64,000 bases of DNA from positions 107,290 to 171,289 of the forward strand of contig CAZNWJ010000006.1 of assembly GCA_964576925.1 (NCBI GenBank), read 5' to 3'. How positions within the stretch are numbered: position 1 is the stretch's first letter; each line of letters opens with the position of its first letter. The translations under genes were made by a program, and so were the position numbers. This stretch comes from JADJGC01 sp964576925 (GTDB lineage: Bacteria; Zixibacteria; MSB-5A5; CAIYYT01). Of this stretch, positions 18,109-28,002 are shown piece by piece. A model generated the notes under the pieces. The model was not told the origin of the DNA and did no database searches. It worked only from the letters and a program-made list of their open reading frames with translations.

Positions 18109-19560
18109 ATGGCCTCAGAATCCGGAGTTGCCGACGTCAGTAGGCTGGCGAGACCCCCGCAGTCCCCAATACTCACGAAAAAACACCTCGGCTATCTGGG
18201 GCTGGCAGTGTTCTCTGTTGTTGTTGCGATTTGCCATGTCTTCGTCGGACCGATCTATGCCGTTGCCTTGATCGTCGCGCTGTTTACGTGCATTGTTCTA
18301 CCCCAGAGTCCGTTCCTTGGGGTGCTGGGATACGTTGTCTTCGAGTATGCCCGCATCGCTTCAGCTTACCCGGCCGTGCGCGCTTTCCAACTTGGCAAAT
18401 TGATCGTCCTCGCGACGCTGGCCGTATTCCTGGCACGCTATGTCATCAATCGCGATTACAAATTCGTCTCCGATCGCATGTACATTTTCTTTGCCGTCTG
18501 GCTCGGGCTTGCCGTGATCTCGACCGCTGTCGCTCTTGATCGCCAAATGGCCAATGAAGCCACGCTCGATCTGTTCAAGTGGTTTGTGATCTGCTTCTTG
18601 ATTATTCACTTGGTGGATACCGTCTCAAAGCTTCAAGTATTCGTTTGGGTCTACTTGTTACTCAACCTTAAGTTAGCGCAATTTCAGATTCGTGCCTTTC
18701 TCTCTGGTTACGCATCCGCATCGGACCAGTGGCATTTTGTTCGGGAAGGCATCGGCGCCGGATCGGCGGGTTTCTTTGCCAATGGCAATGATTTCGGATT
18801 GGCGATGGCCGTGGTGGCTCCAGTGGCGTTCTACGTCATTCTCTCGCACAGAGCACGACTCATGCAAATTGTAGCCGGCGGAACGTGTAGCGTCTTGATC
18901 GTCGCTCTACTGCGCAGTGGATCACGGGGCGCCGCCTTAGGTCTGGCGGCTGCGGCCGGTCTTGTCTGGCTCAAGAGCCGGAACAAGCTATACAGCCTTG
19001 CTTTGGTTCTCGTCTTCGTTGCCGGTTTCTGGGCCGCTGCGCCAGACGCCTGGAAAGATCGGTTTGTCGGGGCGCGAAACTACGAAGAGGATGCCACCGC
19101 ATCAGCTCGACTTACGCTGTGGCGCGCCGGCATTCAAATGTTCAAGGACTATCCCCTCACTGGCGTTGGCATCGAGAATTTCTCCGCAAACTTTGTTGCG
19201 CGCTATGGCGCGACTGGAGCCGGTGGAGCAACGGTCGCACATAATATCTATATTGAGGCCGCTTCGGAACTCGGTGCTGGAGGATTATTGGTTGTGCTTG
19301 CCGTTATCATCGAGGTCTTTCGAAGAAATGCAAACACCCGCAAACTTTGTCGGGAAGCGAATCTACAAGAAGCCTGGCTCGTGAACATGTCGCATGCTCT
19401 CGACTGTTCACTACTGGCCTTCAGCGTGCATGGATTCTTTCTCACGGTCTTGTATTACCCGCACTTGTACATGATTATAGCCATGGCGATTGCGCTAAAC
19501 GCGATTGCGAGACGCATCATCACCGCAAAGGCAACCGGGGAGAACCTTCTCACCGCATGA
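18109..19560 (+). CDS. O-antigen polymerase/ligase-type membrane protein
   Basis: 483 residues with about ten to twelve membrane spans. It carries the Wzy_C signature in its long periplasmic loop (GVGIENFSANF, then AHNIYIEAASELGAGG near 375-390). WaaL/Wzy proteins polymerise or transfer lipid-linked glycans on the periplasmic side. The N-terminal layout (FLGVLGYVVFEYARIASAYP) resembles putative O-glycosylation ligases of exosortase-A loci, which would fit the PEP-CTERM gene, but polymerase, core ligase and protein O-ligase cannot be told apart here. The stop overlaps the deacetylase ATG (ATGA). Confidence 0.83.
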   Translation: MASESGVADVSRLARPPQSPILTKKHLGYLGLAVFSVVVAICHVFVGPIYAVALIVALFTCIVLPQSPFLGVLGYVVFEYARIASAYPAVRAFQLGKLIVLATLAVFLARYVINRDYKFVSDRMYIFFAVWLGLAVISTAVALDRQMANEATLDLFKWFVICFLIIHLVDTVSKLQVFVWVYLLLNLKLAQFQIRAFLSGYASASDQWHFVREGIGAGSAGFFANGNDFGLAMAVVAPVAFYVILSHRARLMQIVAGGTCSVLIVALLRSGSRGAALGLAAAAGLVWLKSRNKLYSLALVLVFVAGFWAAAPDAWKDRFVGARNYEEDATASARLTLWRAGIQMFKDYPLTGVGIENFSANFVARYGATGAGGATVAHNIYIEAASELGAGGLLVVLAVIIEVFRRNANTRKLCREANLQEAWLVNMSHALDCSLLAFSVHGFFLTVLYYPHLYMIIAMAIALNAIARRIITAKATGENLLTA

Positions 19561-20636
19561 TCAAGCTAACATTGAAAACAGTTCTGGCCGCTGCCGTTTA
19601 TTATTCTGGGGTGCTTTCTCTCGCTGCCCGTTCCGGAAAGAGGCGCGGCTCCGCCATCATTCTCATGTACCACCGCGTCCTGCCCCGCGTGAGCGGCACT
19701 ACTTCCGCCAAGGGATGGGAACGCTTTCGCTCGCTTCCCGGAATTGTCGTGAGTCCGGAGTTCTTCGAAGCGCAACTGTTGTTGCTCAAGAGATCATACA
19801 ATATCCTCTCGTTGCATGAGTTGCTTGCAAGTCTGGACGGGCACTCGCGCATGCCTGAGCGCGCCGTCGTTGTCACGTTTGATGACGGCTGGCGCGACAA
19901 CTTCGAGTACGCATTTCCGATCCTCAAGAAGCACAGCGTACCCGCCACAATCTTCTTAACGGCAGATTATGTCGATTCGTCGAAAGTGTTTTGGCCAGAA
20001 CAACTGATCGGATTATTGACCGAAGAACCCTTCGGCGCAAGAGGATCTGGTTCGACGGGTTCTCCGGAGTTGCCTTCACCGTTTCGCCAACTAGTAGAGT
20101 CTGTCTTATCGGTGCCTCCTGATCAACGAATCGGGCGAATTGACCGCCTGGTGGAATCTCTCAAACGGCTAGAGCCGTTCGAGCGCGACGAAGTTCTGGA
20201 TACTCTGCGAACCTGGGCGCGCCGCGGCGACGCATCACCCGAGAGAGTCATGCTGAACTGGGACGAGATCATGGCAATGAAAGCTGCCGGCATCAACTTC
20301 GAGTCTCACGGATTGCGACATGAGCTCTTCACCGTGATCGGCAAAGATGAGCTCGAAAGGGAACTCCGCGATTCCAAACACCAGCTCGAGGCGCGACTCG
20401 GAACAAAAGTCAGTGCTTTGGCCTATCCCAATGGGGATCACAACGAGGAGGTCAAGCAACAGACCGCGAAAGCCGGATACAGTTGTGCCGTGTCCGTGCG
20501 CCGCGAGCATGTTACCGCTTCAAGCGATCGCTACTCGCTTGGCCGGATCAACGTTCACGATGGCAGTTGTCGAAGCATTGTCGGTGGCTTCTCACGGGCG
20601 CGATTTGCATGCCATATTCAGGGATTTCCCCGCTGA
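19557..20636 (+). CDS. Polysaccharide deacetylase (NodB homology)
   Basis: 359 residues. N-terminal hydrophobic segment (TVLAAAVYYSGVLSLAA), then a carbohydrate-esterase-4 domain: ILMYHRVLP near 36, VVTFDDGWRDNF near 104 (the catalytic DD pair), the zinc-type histidines in SHGLRHEL near 250, and AYPNGDHN. It removes acetyl groups from N-acetyl sugars of the polymer or precursor. The start is the ATG at 19557 overlapping the preceding stop; the longer in-frame extension reads through that gene. PEP-CTERM loci often hold such a deacetylase. One of two in the locus; the other is at 23781. Confidence 0.87.
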   Translation: MIKLTLKTVLAAAVYYSGVLSLAARSGKRRGSAIILMYHRVLPRVSGTTSAKGWERFRSLPGIVVSPEFFEAQLLLLKRSYNILSLHELLASLDGHSRMPERAVVVTFDDGWRDNFEYAFPILKKHSVPATIFLTADYVDSSKVFWPEQLIGLLTEEPFGARGSGSTGSPELPSPFRQLVESVLSVPPDQRIGRIDRLVESLKRLEPFERDEVLDTLRTWARRGDASPERVMLNWDEIMAMKAAGINFESHGLRHELFTVIGKDELERELRDSKHQLEARLGTKVSALAYPNGDHNEEVKQQTAKAGYSCAVSVRREHVTASSDRYSLGRINVHDGSCRSIVGGFSRARFACHIQGFPR

Positions 20637-20684
20637 GACGTGACTAGGGAGATGGAGTTTCACGAGCCTCGAAGGGAAAATGTT

Positions 20685-21818
20685 GTGTCGCAGAAAATAG
20701 CCGTCTGCCATCTGATATCCGGTGACCTCTGGGCTGGCGCTGAAGTTCAGGCCTATACTTTGCTGGCAAGCCTTGTGGATCATCCGGCTTTCGAGTTGTC
20801 GGCCATCTTGTTAAATCACGGGCGACTCTCAGAAAAGCTCAGAGACCTGGGGATCCCATCAATCGTTGTTGATGAATCGAAGCTTTCGTTTGCGACTGTT
20901 CTCCGAAAAGTCGGTGCCCGCCTGAAGTCAAATCTGCCCCAGATACTGCATTCTCATCGTTATAAGGAAAACCTGATTGCCGGCTTGCTGAAGCGGCACT
21001 GCCACATAGATCACCTCGTTCGAACGGTACACGGCAGCATCGAACACAAGGCGGGAATCAAGGGAGTGAAGGCAAGACTCTACTCTTTTCTTGATACCCG
21101 GTCCTCAAGAAGATTTGACCGCATTATTTCTGTATCAGATGACCTCGCGCGACAGCTCGCCGAGCGCTACGCCGAATCTAAGATCGTGACGATTCACAAC
21201 GCGGTTGATGCTGCGAAGATCATTCCGATCCGTCAGCGCGAGGAGGTACGCTGCGACCTTGGCGTGGCCGCCGATCAACCACTGATTGGTGTCGTCGGAC
21301 GATTGGTCGCTGTCAAAGGTTTGGAGCGGTTCTTAGCGGTCGCCAAGCGGATCGTTGCTGCGCAGCCGCGGACCGTATTTCTCATTGTCGGTGATGGTCC
21401 GCTTCAAGGAGAGTGTCAACAAAATATTCTTGCTCTCGGACTCCAGGAAAACGTCATCATGACTGGATTTCGTGAGGATGTGGTCGATGTGATCAATAGC
21501 CTCGACATCTATGTCATGACGTCGCACCACGAGGGAATTCCAATGACCCTGCTGGAGGCACTGGCGCTGAGTCGGCCGGTAGTGGCCATGAGCGTCGGCG
21601 GTATCCCCGAAATCATCGAGGATGGCGTTTCGGGGATCCTGGTAGCATCGGGCGATATCGAAAAGATGGCCGCGGCTTGCATCAAGCTAATCGCTGAGAA
21701 AAAAACGGCGAGCGAGCTCGGGCGTAACGCCCGACTGCGAGTTGTAAACGAATTCTCGATCGCCATGCATCGCCAGCGAGTCGTTGATCTTTACCTGTCG
21801 CTGATCCGCGGCGAGTGA
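20685..21818 (+). CDS. Glycosyltransferase family 4
   Basis: About 377 residues, GT-B. Starts SQKIAVCHLISGDLWAGAEVQ with the acceptor loop. Then HSHRYKENLI near 86, TVHGSIEHK, ISVSDDLARQL, HNAVDAAKI, VVGRLVAVKGLERF, and the donor motif TSHHEGIPMTLLEALALSRP near 278-297 (EX7E intact). The GTG at 20685 is taken as start because GAAGGG lies eight bases upstream. An ATG at 20652 preceded by AGGGAG would add eleven residues. Closest in style to the exosortase-associated stp2-type transferases, but specificity is not readable. Confidence 0.86.
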   Translation: MSQKIAVCHLISGDLWAGAEVQAYTLLASLVDHPAFELSAILLNHGRLSEKLRDLGIPSIVVDESKLSFATVLRKVGARLKSNLPQILHSHRYKENLIAGLLKRHCHIDHLVRTVHGSIEHKAGIKGVKARLYSFLDTRSSRRFDRIISVSDDLARQLAERYAESKIVTIHNAVDAAKIIPIRQREEVRCDLGVAADQPLIGVVGRLVAVKGLERFLAVAKRIVAAQPRTVFLIVGDGPLQGECQQNILALGLQENVIMTGFREDVVDVINSLDIYVMTSHHEGIPMTLLEALALSRPVVAMSVGGIPEIIEDGVSGILVASGDIEKMAAACIKLIAEKKTASELGRNARLRVVNEFSIAMHRQRVVDLYLSLIRGE

Positions 21819-21911
21819 ATTGCCGACAAGAGACTGTTTGACAACAATTCGGTATTTTGATATAAAAGTCACCGATTAAGCGGTCAGGGTTGAACAAGTA
21901 CTGAGAATTCT

Positions 21912-22523
21912 ATGAGCGAGTCATTAAGCGCGTTTCGAGTTGACTTGAGGAAATTCTACGGTGTTCGTCCCGGTATGAGGGGACCATCGCTCGGCCAAAA
22001 GCTGCGTGTCTGGACGATGAATTTCGGCTTGCATTGTGTCGCTTGCTATCGGTTCGGTAAGTTCGCAGAACGTCTCTGGGCAAGAAACAAGCTGTTAGGC
22101 CTGGTTCCGCGCTGCCTGCACTTTCCCCTGAGTTATTTCGCTCAGCTCGTTCATCACGTTAACATCGATGCAGCCACGATCGGCCCCGGACTCTACATCG
22201 GCCATGTCGGTACAATCTACATTGGACCAACGGTAATCGGAGCAAATTTCAGTTTGACGCACAATGTTACGATCGGGATCGGACATTCCGAGTCTGGTGA
22301 GGGAATCCCGACCATCGGCGACGATTGCTGGGTCGGCACCGGTTCAACGCTGGCAGGGGCTATCACAATCGGAAATCGCGTGACGATTGCAAATGGCACG
22401 GTCCTCTCGCGAAGTGTTCCCGATAGCTGTCTCGTCGGTGGAAATCCCGGTCGAGTCATTTTGCGCGACTACGATAACAGCAAGCTCCTCGGACTCCAGC
22501 CGAACGAGAGGCCGGCAGAGTGA
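21912..22523 (+). CDS. Serine-acetyltransferase-like hexapeptide acyltransferase
   Basis: 203 residues. A helical N-terminal part is followed by a left-handed beta-helix of hexapeptide repeats (VNIDAATIGPGLYIGH near 82, IGPTVIGANFSLTHNVTIG, PTIGDDCWVGTGSTLAGA, IGNRVTIANGTVL) and the usual GNPGRVI end. It resembles CysE-type serine O-acetyltransferases, which are often used in polysaccharide loci to acetylate sugars. The catalytic His can be the one in TLTHNVTIG-type position (SLTHNVT). ATG at 21912; the FemAB-like gene follows after 73 bp. Sugar O-acetylation is inferred from context rather than cysteine synthesis. Confidence 0.8.
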   Translation: MSESLSAFRVDLRKFYGVRPGMRGPSLGQKLRVWTMNFGLHCVACYRFGKFAERLWARNKLLGLVPRCLHFPLSYFAQLVHHVNIDAATIGPGLYIGHVGTIYIGPTVIGANFSLTHNVTIGIGHSESGEGIPTIGDDCWVGTGSTLAGAITIGNRVTIANGTVLSRSVPDSCLVGGNPGRVILRDYDNSKLLGLQPNERPAE

Positions 22524-22596
22524 ACGGCGTCAGGCGCGACCTATTCAGAATCGACGCAGGCCGCAACTAGACTCCGATGCAGAGAGGTTTGATTGT

Positions 22597-23784
22597 ATGC
22601 TTCAGGTGAAGTGCCTTACTTCAATCGCAGAGCTGACAGCGATTTCCCAGGAGTGGGATCAGCTTCTGGCGAACAGCCCCAACGACTCCTATTCGCTCTC
22701 CTGGTCCTGGATTTCCGCCTGGATGACGGTCTTTCTGGAGCAGCAAAACCCTCTCTGCCTTGCCGTGTACGACAACGGCAAACTCGTGGGGTTGGCGCCA
22801 TTCTGGGTGGCAACGGTGAAGCGTTTTCCGGTCGGGCAAGTCAAGGTCCTTCGTTTTCTCGGTTCGGAAGAAGTGTCTGGTGATCATCTCGACATCGTCG
22901 TCGCTCGCAAGAACTCGAAAGCCGTTCTGACCGCTATATGGGAGCATCTATTCGGGGTCCTGCGCAATTGCTGGGATATCTGGGAATATCACTATGTTCC
23001 CGTAGGGTCGAACAATCTCCAAGCGATGCTGGAGTGGACACGTCGCGACGCGCGTTGTCTCTCGTTCGCAATCGACGGGCTTACCGTCTGCCCCTATATC
23101 TCGCTGCCCGGCTCGTGGGATGAGTACTTGGCTTCGATCAGTCGCAGTTCTCGAGGAAATCTGAAGAGCTCGACCGAACTGCTCAACCAGGCCGGCCAAA
23201 TCACGTTACGGGAATGTAATTCCACTGATTCGTTGCCGGAATTCCTGAACACGCACATTGCCCTCCATCGCAAATCGTGGCAGGATCGAGGTGAAAGCGG
23301 GAGTTTTGCCACGGACCAATTTCGCCGCTTTCACTTTGCGTTCGCACAGGAGCTGCTGCGAACCGGCCGGCTTCTGCTGTTGACGATGGAATTGAACGGC
23401 CAGCCGATCGCCAGTCTATACGCGTTCGAATACAACAAGACGATGCACTATTACTTGATGGGCGTGGACCGTTCGGCGGTACCGAAAGCCGGCATCGGGC
23501 GCGTCGTACTCGGCCACGCGGTAAAGGCGTCTATTGAGCGCGGTTGCCAGGTCTTTGACATGCTTCGCGGATTCGAGGAATACAAGTACTACTGGACAGA
23601 CCGGGAGCGCCATGAAGTAGTCGTTACTCTGCACAACCGAACCTGGAAGTCCATCGCGTTCCTCGTCGCCCAATCCCTGGCGCGTTTAGCCAGACAGCTT
23701 GTGAAGTTCGCACGCGCGCTCAAAGCCGCCGCGCCCAGAGCAGAGAAGAAGCAGCCTAATGACGAGGAGCCCAAGCTTCAATGA
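22597..23784 (+). CDS. FemAB/GNAT-like acyltransferase of polysaccharide locus
   Basis: 395 residues. GNAT-superfamily protein of the BioF2-like type (PF13480): N-terminal LTAISQEWDQLL and SLSWSWISAWM, a middle SSRGNLKSSTELLN helix, then LTMELNGQPIASLYAFEYN and YYLMGVDRSAVPKAGIGRV near 285-300, the acyl-CoA or aminoacyl-tRNA binding region. FemAB-like members recur in PEP-CTERM/exosortase loci, where the transferred group is not established. The ATG at 22597 is preceded by GAGAGG. The stop overlaps the following deacetylase by 4 bp (ATGA), so the two are probably coupled. Confidence 0.8.
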   Translation: MLQVKCLTSIAELTAISQEWDQLLANSPNDSYSLSWSWISAWMTVFLEQQNPLCLAVYDNGKLVGLAPFWVATVKRFPVGQVKVLRFLGSEEVSGDHLDIVVARKNSKAVLTAIWEHLFGVLRNCWDIWEYHYVPVGSNNLQAMLEWTRRDARCLSFAIDGLTVCPYISLPGSWDEYLASISRSSRGNLKSSTELLNQAGQITLRECNSTDSLPEFLNTHIALHRKSWQDRGESGSFATDQFRRFHFAFAQELLRTGRLLLLTMELNGQPIASLYAFEYNKTMHYYLMGVDRSAVPKAGIGRVVLGHAVKASIERGCQVFDMLRGFEEYKYYWTDRERHEVVVTLHNRTWKSIAFLVAQSLARLARQLVKFARALKAAAPRAEKKQPNDEEPKLQ

Positions 23785-24827
23785 TCGCCTCTCTCAAGGA
23801 TAGCCTGAAAAAGGCGCTATATTATACTGGCTATTATTCGTTGCGCGAGGCCATCTCATCACCCACCGCGAATCGACTTCTTATTCTGATGTTTCACAAT
23901 ATCGTCACGGATGCTGAAAAGAAGTCCTGCTGGTACAAGAGCACCACTTTTACGTGCAACCAAATGGAGCGTATCCTCTCTACGCTCCAGCGACACTATC
24001 GAGTGATTACGGTTGAAGATGCTATGGCTGAAATCGCTGCAGACGGGCGGTTGCTCGAAAAGAGTGCGGCAATCACCTTTGACGATGCCTATCAATCAAC
24101 TTATGATTTCTTGTTCCCCATGCTGAAACGCCGCAAGATCTCTTGTACGATCTATGTGCCGACCGGTTGGATTGATGGGACTTGGACACCTTGGTGGATG
24201 CAACTAACGGCGATGATTGACAAATGCCCCAATCTGGTCGGCGCAGTTGGGGCGATCGAGAGAATCCTCGGTCGGCCAATCCCGCTTTCAGCCGCGCCCG
24301 CAGAAGGTCAGGACGGCATTCGACGAAACGTCAGCGAGTGTGTTGAGGGAGTGCTCATGCGACAGTCGGACGAACAGCGTGAAGAAATCCTGTCGCAATT
24401 GCGGGACGTGATGGTCGGCAGTGCAACTCTCGATTCCTCGATTGCGGTGCCGTTAACCTGGGCGCAGATCAAAGAAATGCACGATTACGGAGTGAATTTC
24501 GGCGCCCACACACATCTTCATCCCAACCTCTCCTTTGTCAACCTGGAAACAGCAGAACAGGAGTTCTCCGAGTCGCGGCGAATCCTGGAATTGCATCTGG
24601 GAAAAATGTCAATTGGCTGTGCTTACCCCTACGGATACGATGTCGCTGGTTATCAGAGATTCACTTCGCTCCTCGAACGACTGGGATTTGCCTATGCCTG
24701 CACCAGCTGGCCCGGATACGTCGACCATACAACGAACCGATATTTGCTCGGAAGAATCGGCCTGCCACTCACCGCATCGAAGGCAATCATCGCTCGAACC
24801 CTGAGCCTTGAATACCTGGCCGGATAG
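23781..24827 (+). CDS. Polysaccharide deacetylase (NodB homology)
   Basis: 348 residues, carbohydrate-esterase family 4. MFHNIV near 37, AITFDDAYQSTYDFLFP near 97-113 with the catalytic Asp pair, the histidines HTHLHPNLS near 242-250, and CAYPYGYD near 277. Compared with the gene at 19557 it shares the layout but little sequence, so the two may act on different sugars or sides of the membrane. The start ATG overlaps the FemAB-like stop. It ends the plus-strand run; a minus-strand VanZ gene follows. Confidence 0.86.
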   Translation: MIASLKDSLKKALYYTGYYSLREAISSPTANRLLILMFHNIVTDAEKKSCWYKSTTFTCNQMERILSTLQRHYRVITVEDAMAEIAADGRLLEKSAAITFDDAYQSTYDFLFPMLKRRKISCTIYVPTGWIDGTWTPWWMQLTAMIDKCPNLVGAVGAIERILGRPIPLSAAPAEGQDGIRRNVSECVEGVLMRQSDEQREEILSQLRDVMVGSATLDSSIAVPLTWAQIKEMHDYGVNFGAHTHLHPNLSFVNLETAEQEFSESRRILELHLGKMSIGCAYPYGYDVAGYQRFTSLLERLGFAYACTSWPGYVDHTTNRYLLGRIGLPLTASKAIIARTLSLEYLAG

Positions 24828-24927
24828 ACGAAGCGGACGAATTGAGAAGGGTGATTTTGAGGAGATTTCGTAGTCTCGGAAACGGAGATTGCGCAGAATT
24901 TTGCGGATTCTCTTTCGATCAATCTCA

Positions 24928-25887
24928 TCACTCCAGCCAGACACGATCGAGAAGAACAATTACCGTGTCACGCGGATTGTGCGCGAACACGATGATCCTG
25001 GCGATCGACCCCAGATCGAGTAGGCGGTTTGCCGGCCCCACTCTCACGGAATCCAGGGGAATACGGACCGTTTGTGCTCCTGAAACAACGGTGATTCGCC
25101 GGTCAAATCGGTCGCTTGGGGCGAAGTTGTGATGCGAGTCGTCCACACGCAATCCGAGCTCGACGGAATCGGGTTGCTTCAAGTAGATGTCTAGACAGAA
25201 CTCTCTGTAGCCGCGCCAGTCTGCATAGGGTTCTTCAATTTGCACACCGGGATAGTCTGCTCCCTCAAGCGTAAGTTGCAGTACCCGACCTCGTGCAGAC
25301 GGCCCCCAATCAGGTGGTGCGGCCGCGAGCGAACCAGTGCACTGCAAGTCGACGAACGTGCGGCTCCAACGAGCGTCAAAATCTATAAGTCGCGGAAAAA
25401 CGTGATTGCGCTGCAGATATGCGGCAAGCGTCTCCAGAAAGGCCACTTGCGTGCACAGGAATATCAGAAGGCCCAATATCCTGAAGACAAGTTTCGCCTT
25501 AGCGGATTTCCCGAGCAGCTGAAGGTCACCTGCGATCGGAAGAGTCGCATAGACTGTCAGTCCGGCAAGTGCGCCTAGCACATCTCGCAGCAAATCGCCC
25601 CACTCGGCATCCCGGCCAATCACAAACTGGAGCGCCTCAGTGAACGAGGCAAGAAAGGCTGCCAGCCCCGCTGCCATCAGGTAGATTCCCGCTGGAGAGA
25701 ATTTGTGTCGGCCAGACTCGGCCTTCAAGATTGACACCAGCAGCAGGGCTATCGCCCCAAAGGCGACAGCATGCCCCGCATTCTGTAAACTTCGAATCAG
25801 CCGGTTGCTTCCGGGCAGATCCACCATTGTGGCGAACGCCGCGATGACCACGATCGCCCCCAGCGCGACGATGCCTCTTCGAGTCAC
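24928..25887 (-). CDS. VanZ-family membrane protein with extra C-terminal beta domain
   Basis: 319 residues. The first half has about four to five membrane spans with the VanZ pattern (NAGHAVAFGAIALLL, FTEALQFVIGRDAEWGDLLRDVLGALAG). The second half, from about residue 175, lies after the last span and contains alternating hydrophobic strands (RGRVLQLTLEGADYPGVQI, FCLDIYLKQPDSVELGLRV, VRIPLDSVRVGP), like a carbohydrate-binding beta-sandwich. VanZ proteins are linked to glycopeptide resistance and to exosortase loci, with no firm biochemistry. The GTG at 25887 is chosen because GAGAGGAG lies six bases upstream. It is opposite in strand to the surrounding locus. Confidence 0.75.
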   Translation of the reverse strand: MTRRGIVALGAIVVIAAFATMVDLPGSNRLIRSLQNAGHAVAFGAIALLLVSILKAESGRHKFSPAGIYLMAAGLAAFLASFTEALQFVIGRDAEWGDLLRDVLGALAGLTVYATLPIAGDLQLLGKSAKAKLVFRILGLLIFLCTQVAFLETLAAYLQRNHVFPRLIDFDARWSRTFVDLQCTGSLAAAPPDWGPSARGRVLQLTLEGADYPGVQIEEPYADWRGYREFCLDIYLKQPDSVELGLRVDDSHHNFAPSDRFDRRITVVSGAQTVRIPLDSVRVGPANRLLDLGSIARIIVFAHNPRDTVIVLLDRVWLE

Positions 25888-26249
25888 TCTAGTCTCCTCT
25901 CGGCGGTGCAACTAAGGCGAAGTGCCCGGCAAAGGCAAGGCGTAATCGCCCAGCAAGTCAGAAACAGGTTTCAGAGACTCTCCCATTGCGAGCGGACCCC
26001 TCAGGAAAGTTTTGCGCAAGCCGACAACACTCCTATATTGACGAACCATTTCGAGTGGGAGACGCGTCACAATACCTGCAAGTGAGCAGAAACCTTGGAG
26101 CCTGCGCGCTTGAAGAAACTGCACAGGTCATGGTGCCGTTGTACCTGGGAAATCCCACCCGTCCGAGAAGACCATTCGAAATGTTAAACAGTGAACGTTG
26201 CGATGGTCACGGCTTAAAACGAAACCTAACTTTGGCCAAGTACCAAGAG

Positions 26250-27773
26250 ATGAGTAGTACACTTTTCAGAGTCGGCAGAAACGTTTTTTCGAACTGGATC
26301 GCCTATGTCGTCAATATCGTCGTATCGTTCTTTCTGGCGCCGTTCATGGTCCATTCTCTTGGTGACACAGCTTACGGAATTTGGGTTCTCGTCGGTTCGC
26401 TCACAGGTTACCTCGGCGTTCTCGACTTGGGATTGCGGCCCGCTATAGTCAGGTACGTTGCCGGTTATAAGGCTGTCGGAGACCAGCTCATGGTCAACCG
26501 GGTTGTGAACACGATCCTTGTGATCCTCTCAATCGTGGCTGCCTTCGTAATCCTGGTTTCCTTGATTGTCTGTTTCTTTTCCGTTGACCTGTTCAACGTC
26601 CCGGCTGAATTCCACGAGGAATTCCGTCTTATCATCTTGATTATCGGGCTGAACGTCGCCGTCAGTTTTCCCTTCAGCGTGTTGGGTTCGCTTCTCGCAG
26701 CGGCGGAGAGATACGACTTGGGCAACGCGGTCCAGGTCTCCGTGTTCTTGTTGCGCGCGATTTTCCTCGTCATCGTGCTCAAACTCGGTGGGGGACTCGT
26801 GGCCGTCGGTCTCGTGGTTCTGGTCGCCAGCATCGTTGATTTCGCCCTGAAGACCAAGATTTCCTTCCGGCTGTTTCCAGCACTGCAACTCGGCTGGAAG
26901 ATGGCGAGTCGTGAAACGTTTAAGCTGATCCGAAATTTCAGCGGTTATGCTTTCGTAATCAACATCGCCTCGCGCGTTACGCTTCAGTCGAATGCGCTCG
27001 TCATCGGCAGTATGCTGTCGGCGGAAGCCATCACGTTTTTTTCGATCGGCTCAACCATGGTGGACTACCTGCTCTCTTTGGTTGCCTACATGTCAAACAC
27101 GGTCTTACCCCTGGCTTCAGTGTACGACAAGCAGAAGAACTTCGAGAAGCTGCGCCAGCTACTGATTCTGGGCACGAGCTACTGCGTGATTGTCATTCTT
27201 CCCATCAGCTACGTTTTCATCGTGCTGGGCGAGGCCTTCATCAATCTTTGGATGGGACCTTCATACGGCCCCACCTCTTCCGCAGTCTTGACTATCTTGA
27301 CTGTCGGCTACTTTGGATTTCTCTCGCAGTCGGTGGCAAACGTCATCTTCGTTGGTCTTGGAAAACTCAGAAATCTCGCTATTCTAAATGTCGCGTTGGC
27401 GGCTGCAAACATAGTCCTCGGCATCATCTTCATTAAGCGCTACGACGTGTACGGATCGGCACTGGGTACAGCCATCACCCTGGTCATCAGTCATTCGATC
27501 ATCTATCCCGTGTACATTTGCCGCACCGTTCAACTTGGCCTTCTTAGGTATCTACTGAAATCGTACCTTTGGCCAATCCTCGTGTCGTTGCCGTTTCTTG
27601 CCATTGTGCTCGGGGGGAGATACCTCGTCACGGTAGATTCTTACACTACCTTTGCAGTCCTGGTTGGCGTGGCATGTTTGGTGCATGCCGTCGCGAGCTT
27701 CTTTCTCGTTCTCGATCCTGATCACCGGCGCAGCATTCTGGCAAAGCTTCGGGCTCTGCGTGGCGGAGAGTGA
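26250..27773 (+). CDS. Wzx-type polysaccharide flippase
   Basis: 507 residues with about fourteen predicted spans, of the MATE/MOP polysaccharide exporter type. The start SSTLFRVGRNVFSNWIAYVV is typical, followed by LGDTAYGIWVLVGSLTGYLGVLDLGLRPAIVRYVA near 38-72, a hallmark of the Wzx group. It should flip the undecaprenyl-linked repeat unit across the inner membrane, between the glycosyltransferases and the polymerase at 18109. The in-frame sequence upstream of 26250 is unlike the family, so the ATG at 26250 is preferred although its ribosome site is weak. Confidence 0.85.
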   Translation: MSSTLFRVGRNVFSNWIAYVVNIVVSFFLAPFMVHSLGDTAYGIWVLVGSLTGYLGVLDLGLRPAIVRYVAGYKAVGDQLMVNRVVNTILVILSIVAAFVILVSLIVCFFSVDLFNVPAEFHEEFRLIILIIGLNVAVSFPFSVLGSLLAAAERYDLGNAVQVSVFLLRAIFLVIVLKLGGGLVAVGLVVLVASIVDFALKTKISFRLFPALQLGWKMASRETFKLIRNFSGYAFVINIASRVTLQSNALVIGSMLSAEAITFFSIGSTMVDYLLSLVAYMSNTVLPLASVYDKQKNFEKLRQLLILGTSYCVIVILPISYVFIVLGEAFINLWMGPSYGPTSSAVLTILTVGYFGFLSQSVANVIFVGLGKLRNLAILNVALAAANIVLGIIFIKRYDVYGSALGTAITLVISHSIIYPVYICRTVQLGLLRYLLKSYLWPILVSLPFLAIVLGGRYLVTVDSYTTFAVLVGVACLVHAVASFFLVLDPDHRRSILAKLRALRGGE

Positions 27774-28002
27774 TGGCCTTATGTCTGCACAAGAACGGAC
27801 ACTTTTCATACTTTTGAGAAACTCAACTTGAGCCTTGGCTTGGAGGGGTGCTGGATGAAAAAACCAGCAGGAGATTCTCATCTGCAGTATACCTCGTATT
27901 GTATGCAGTGTTCTGCATAGTTGATGAGATCCGAGAATTGGGCGAACCACATAACCCATTGCTGCAAAATCGATTATGCACGATTGCGATTCGGTGGAAT
28001 CT

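Noticed and set aside
27837..27851. Second sigma-54-like box (TTGGCTTGG..GTGCT) before the PEP-CTERM gene
   Set aside because: GG and GC are 11 bp apart instead of 10; the box at 28003 is far better.
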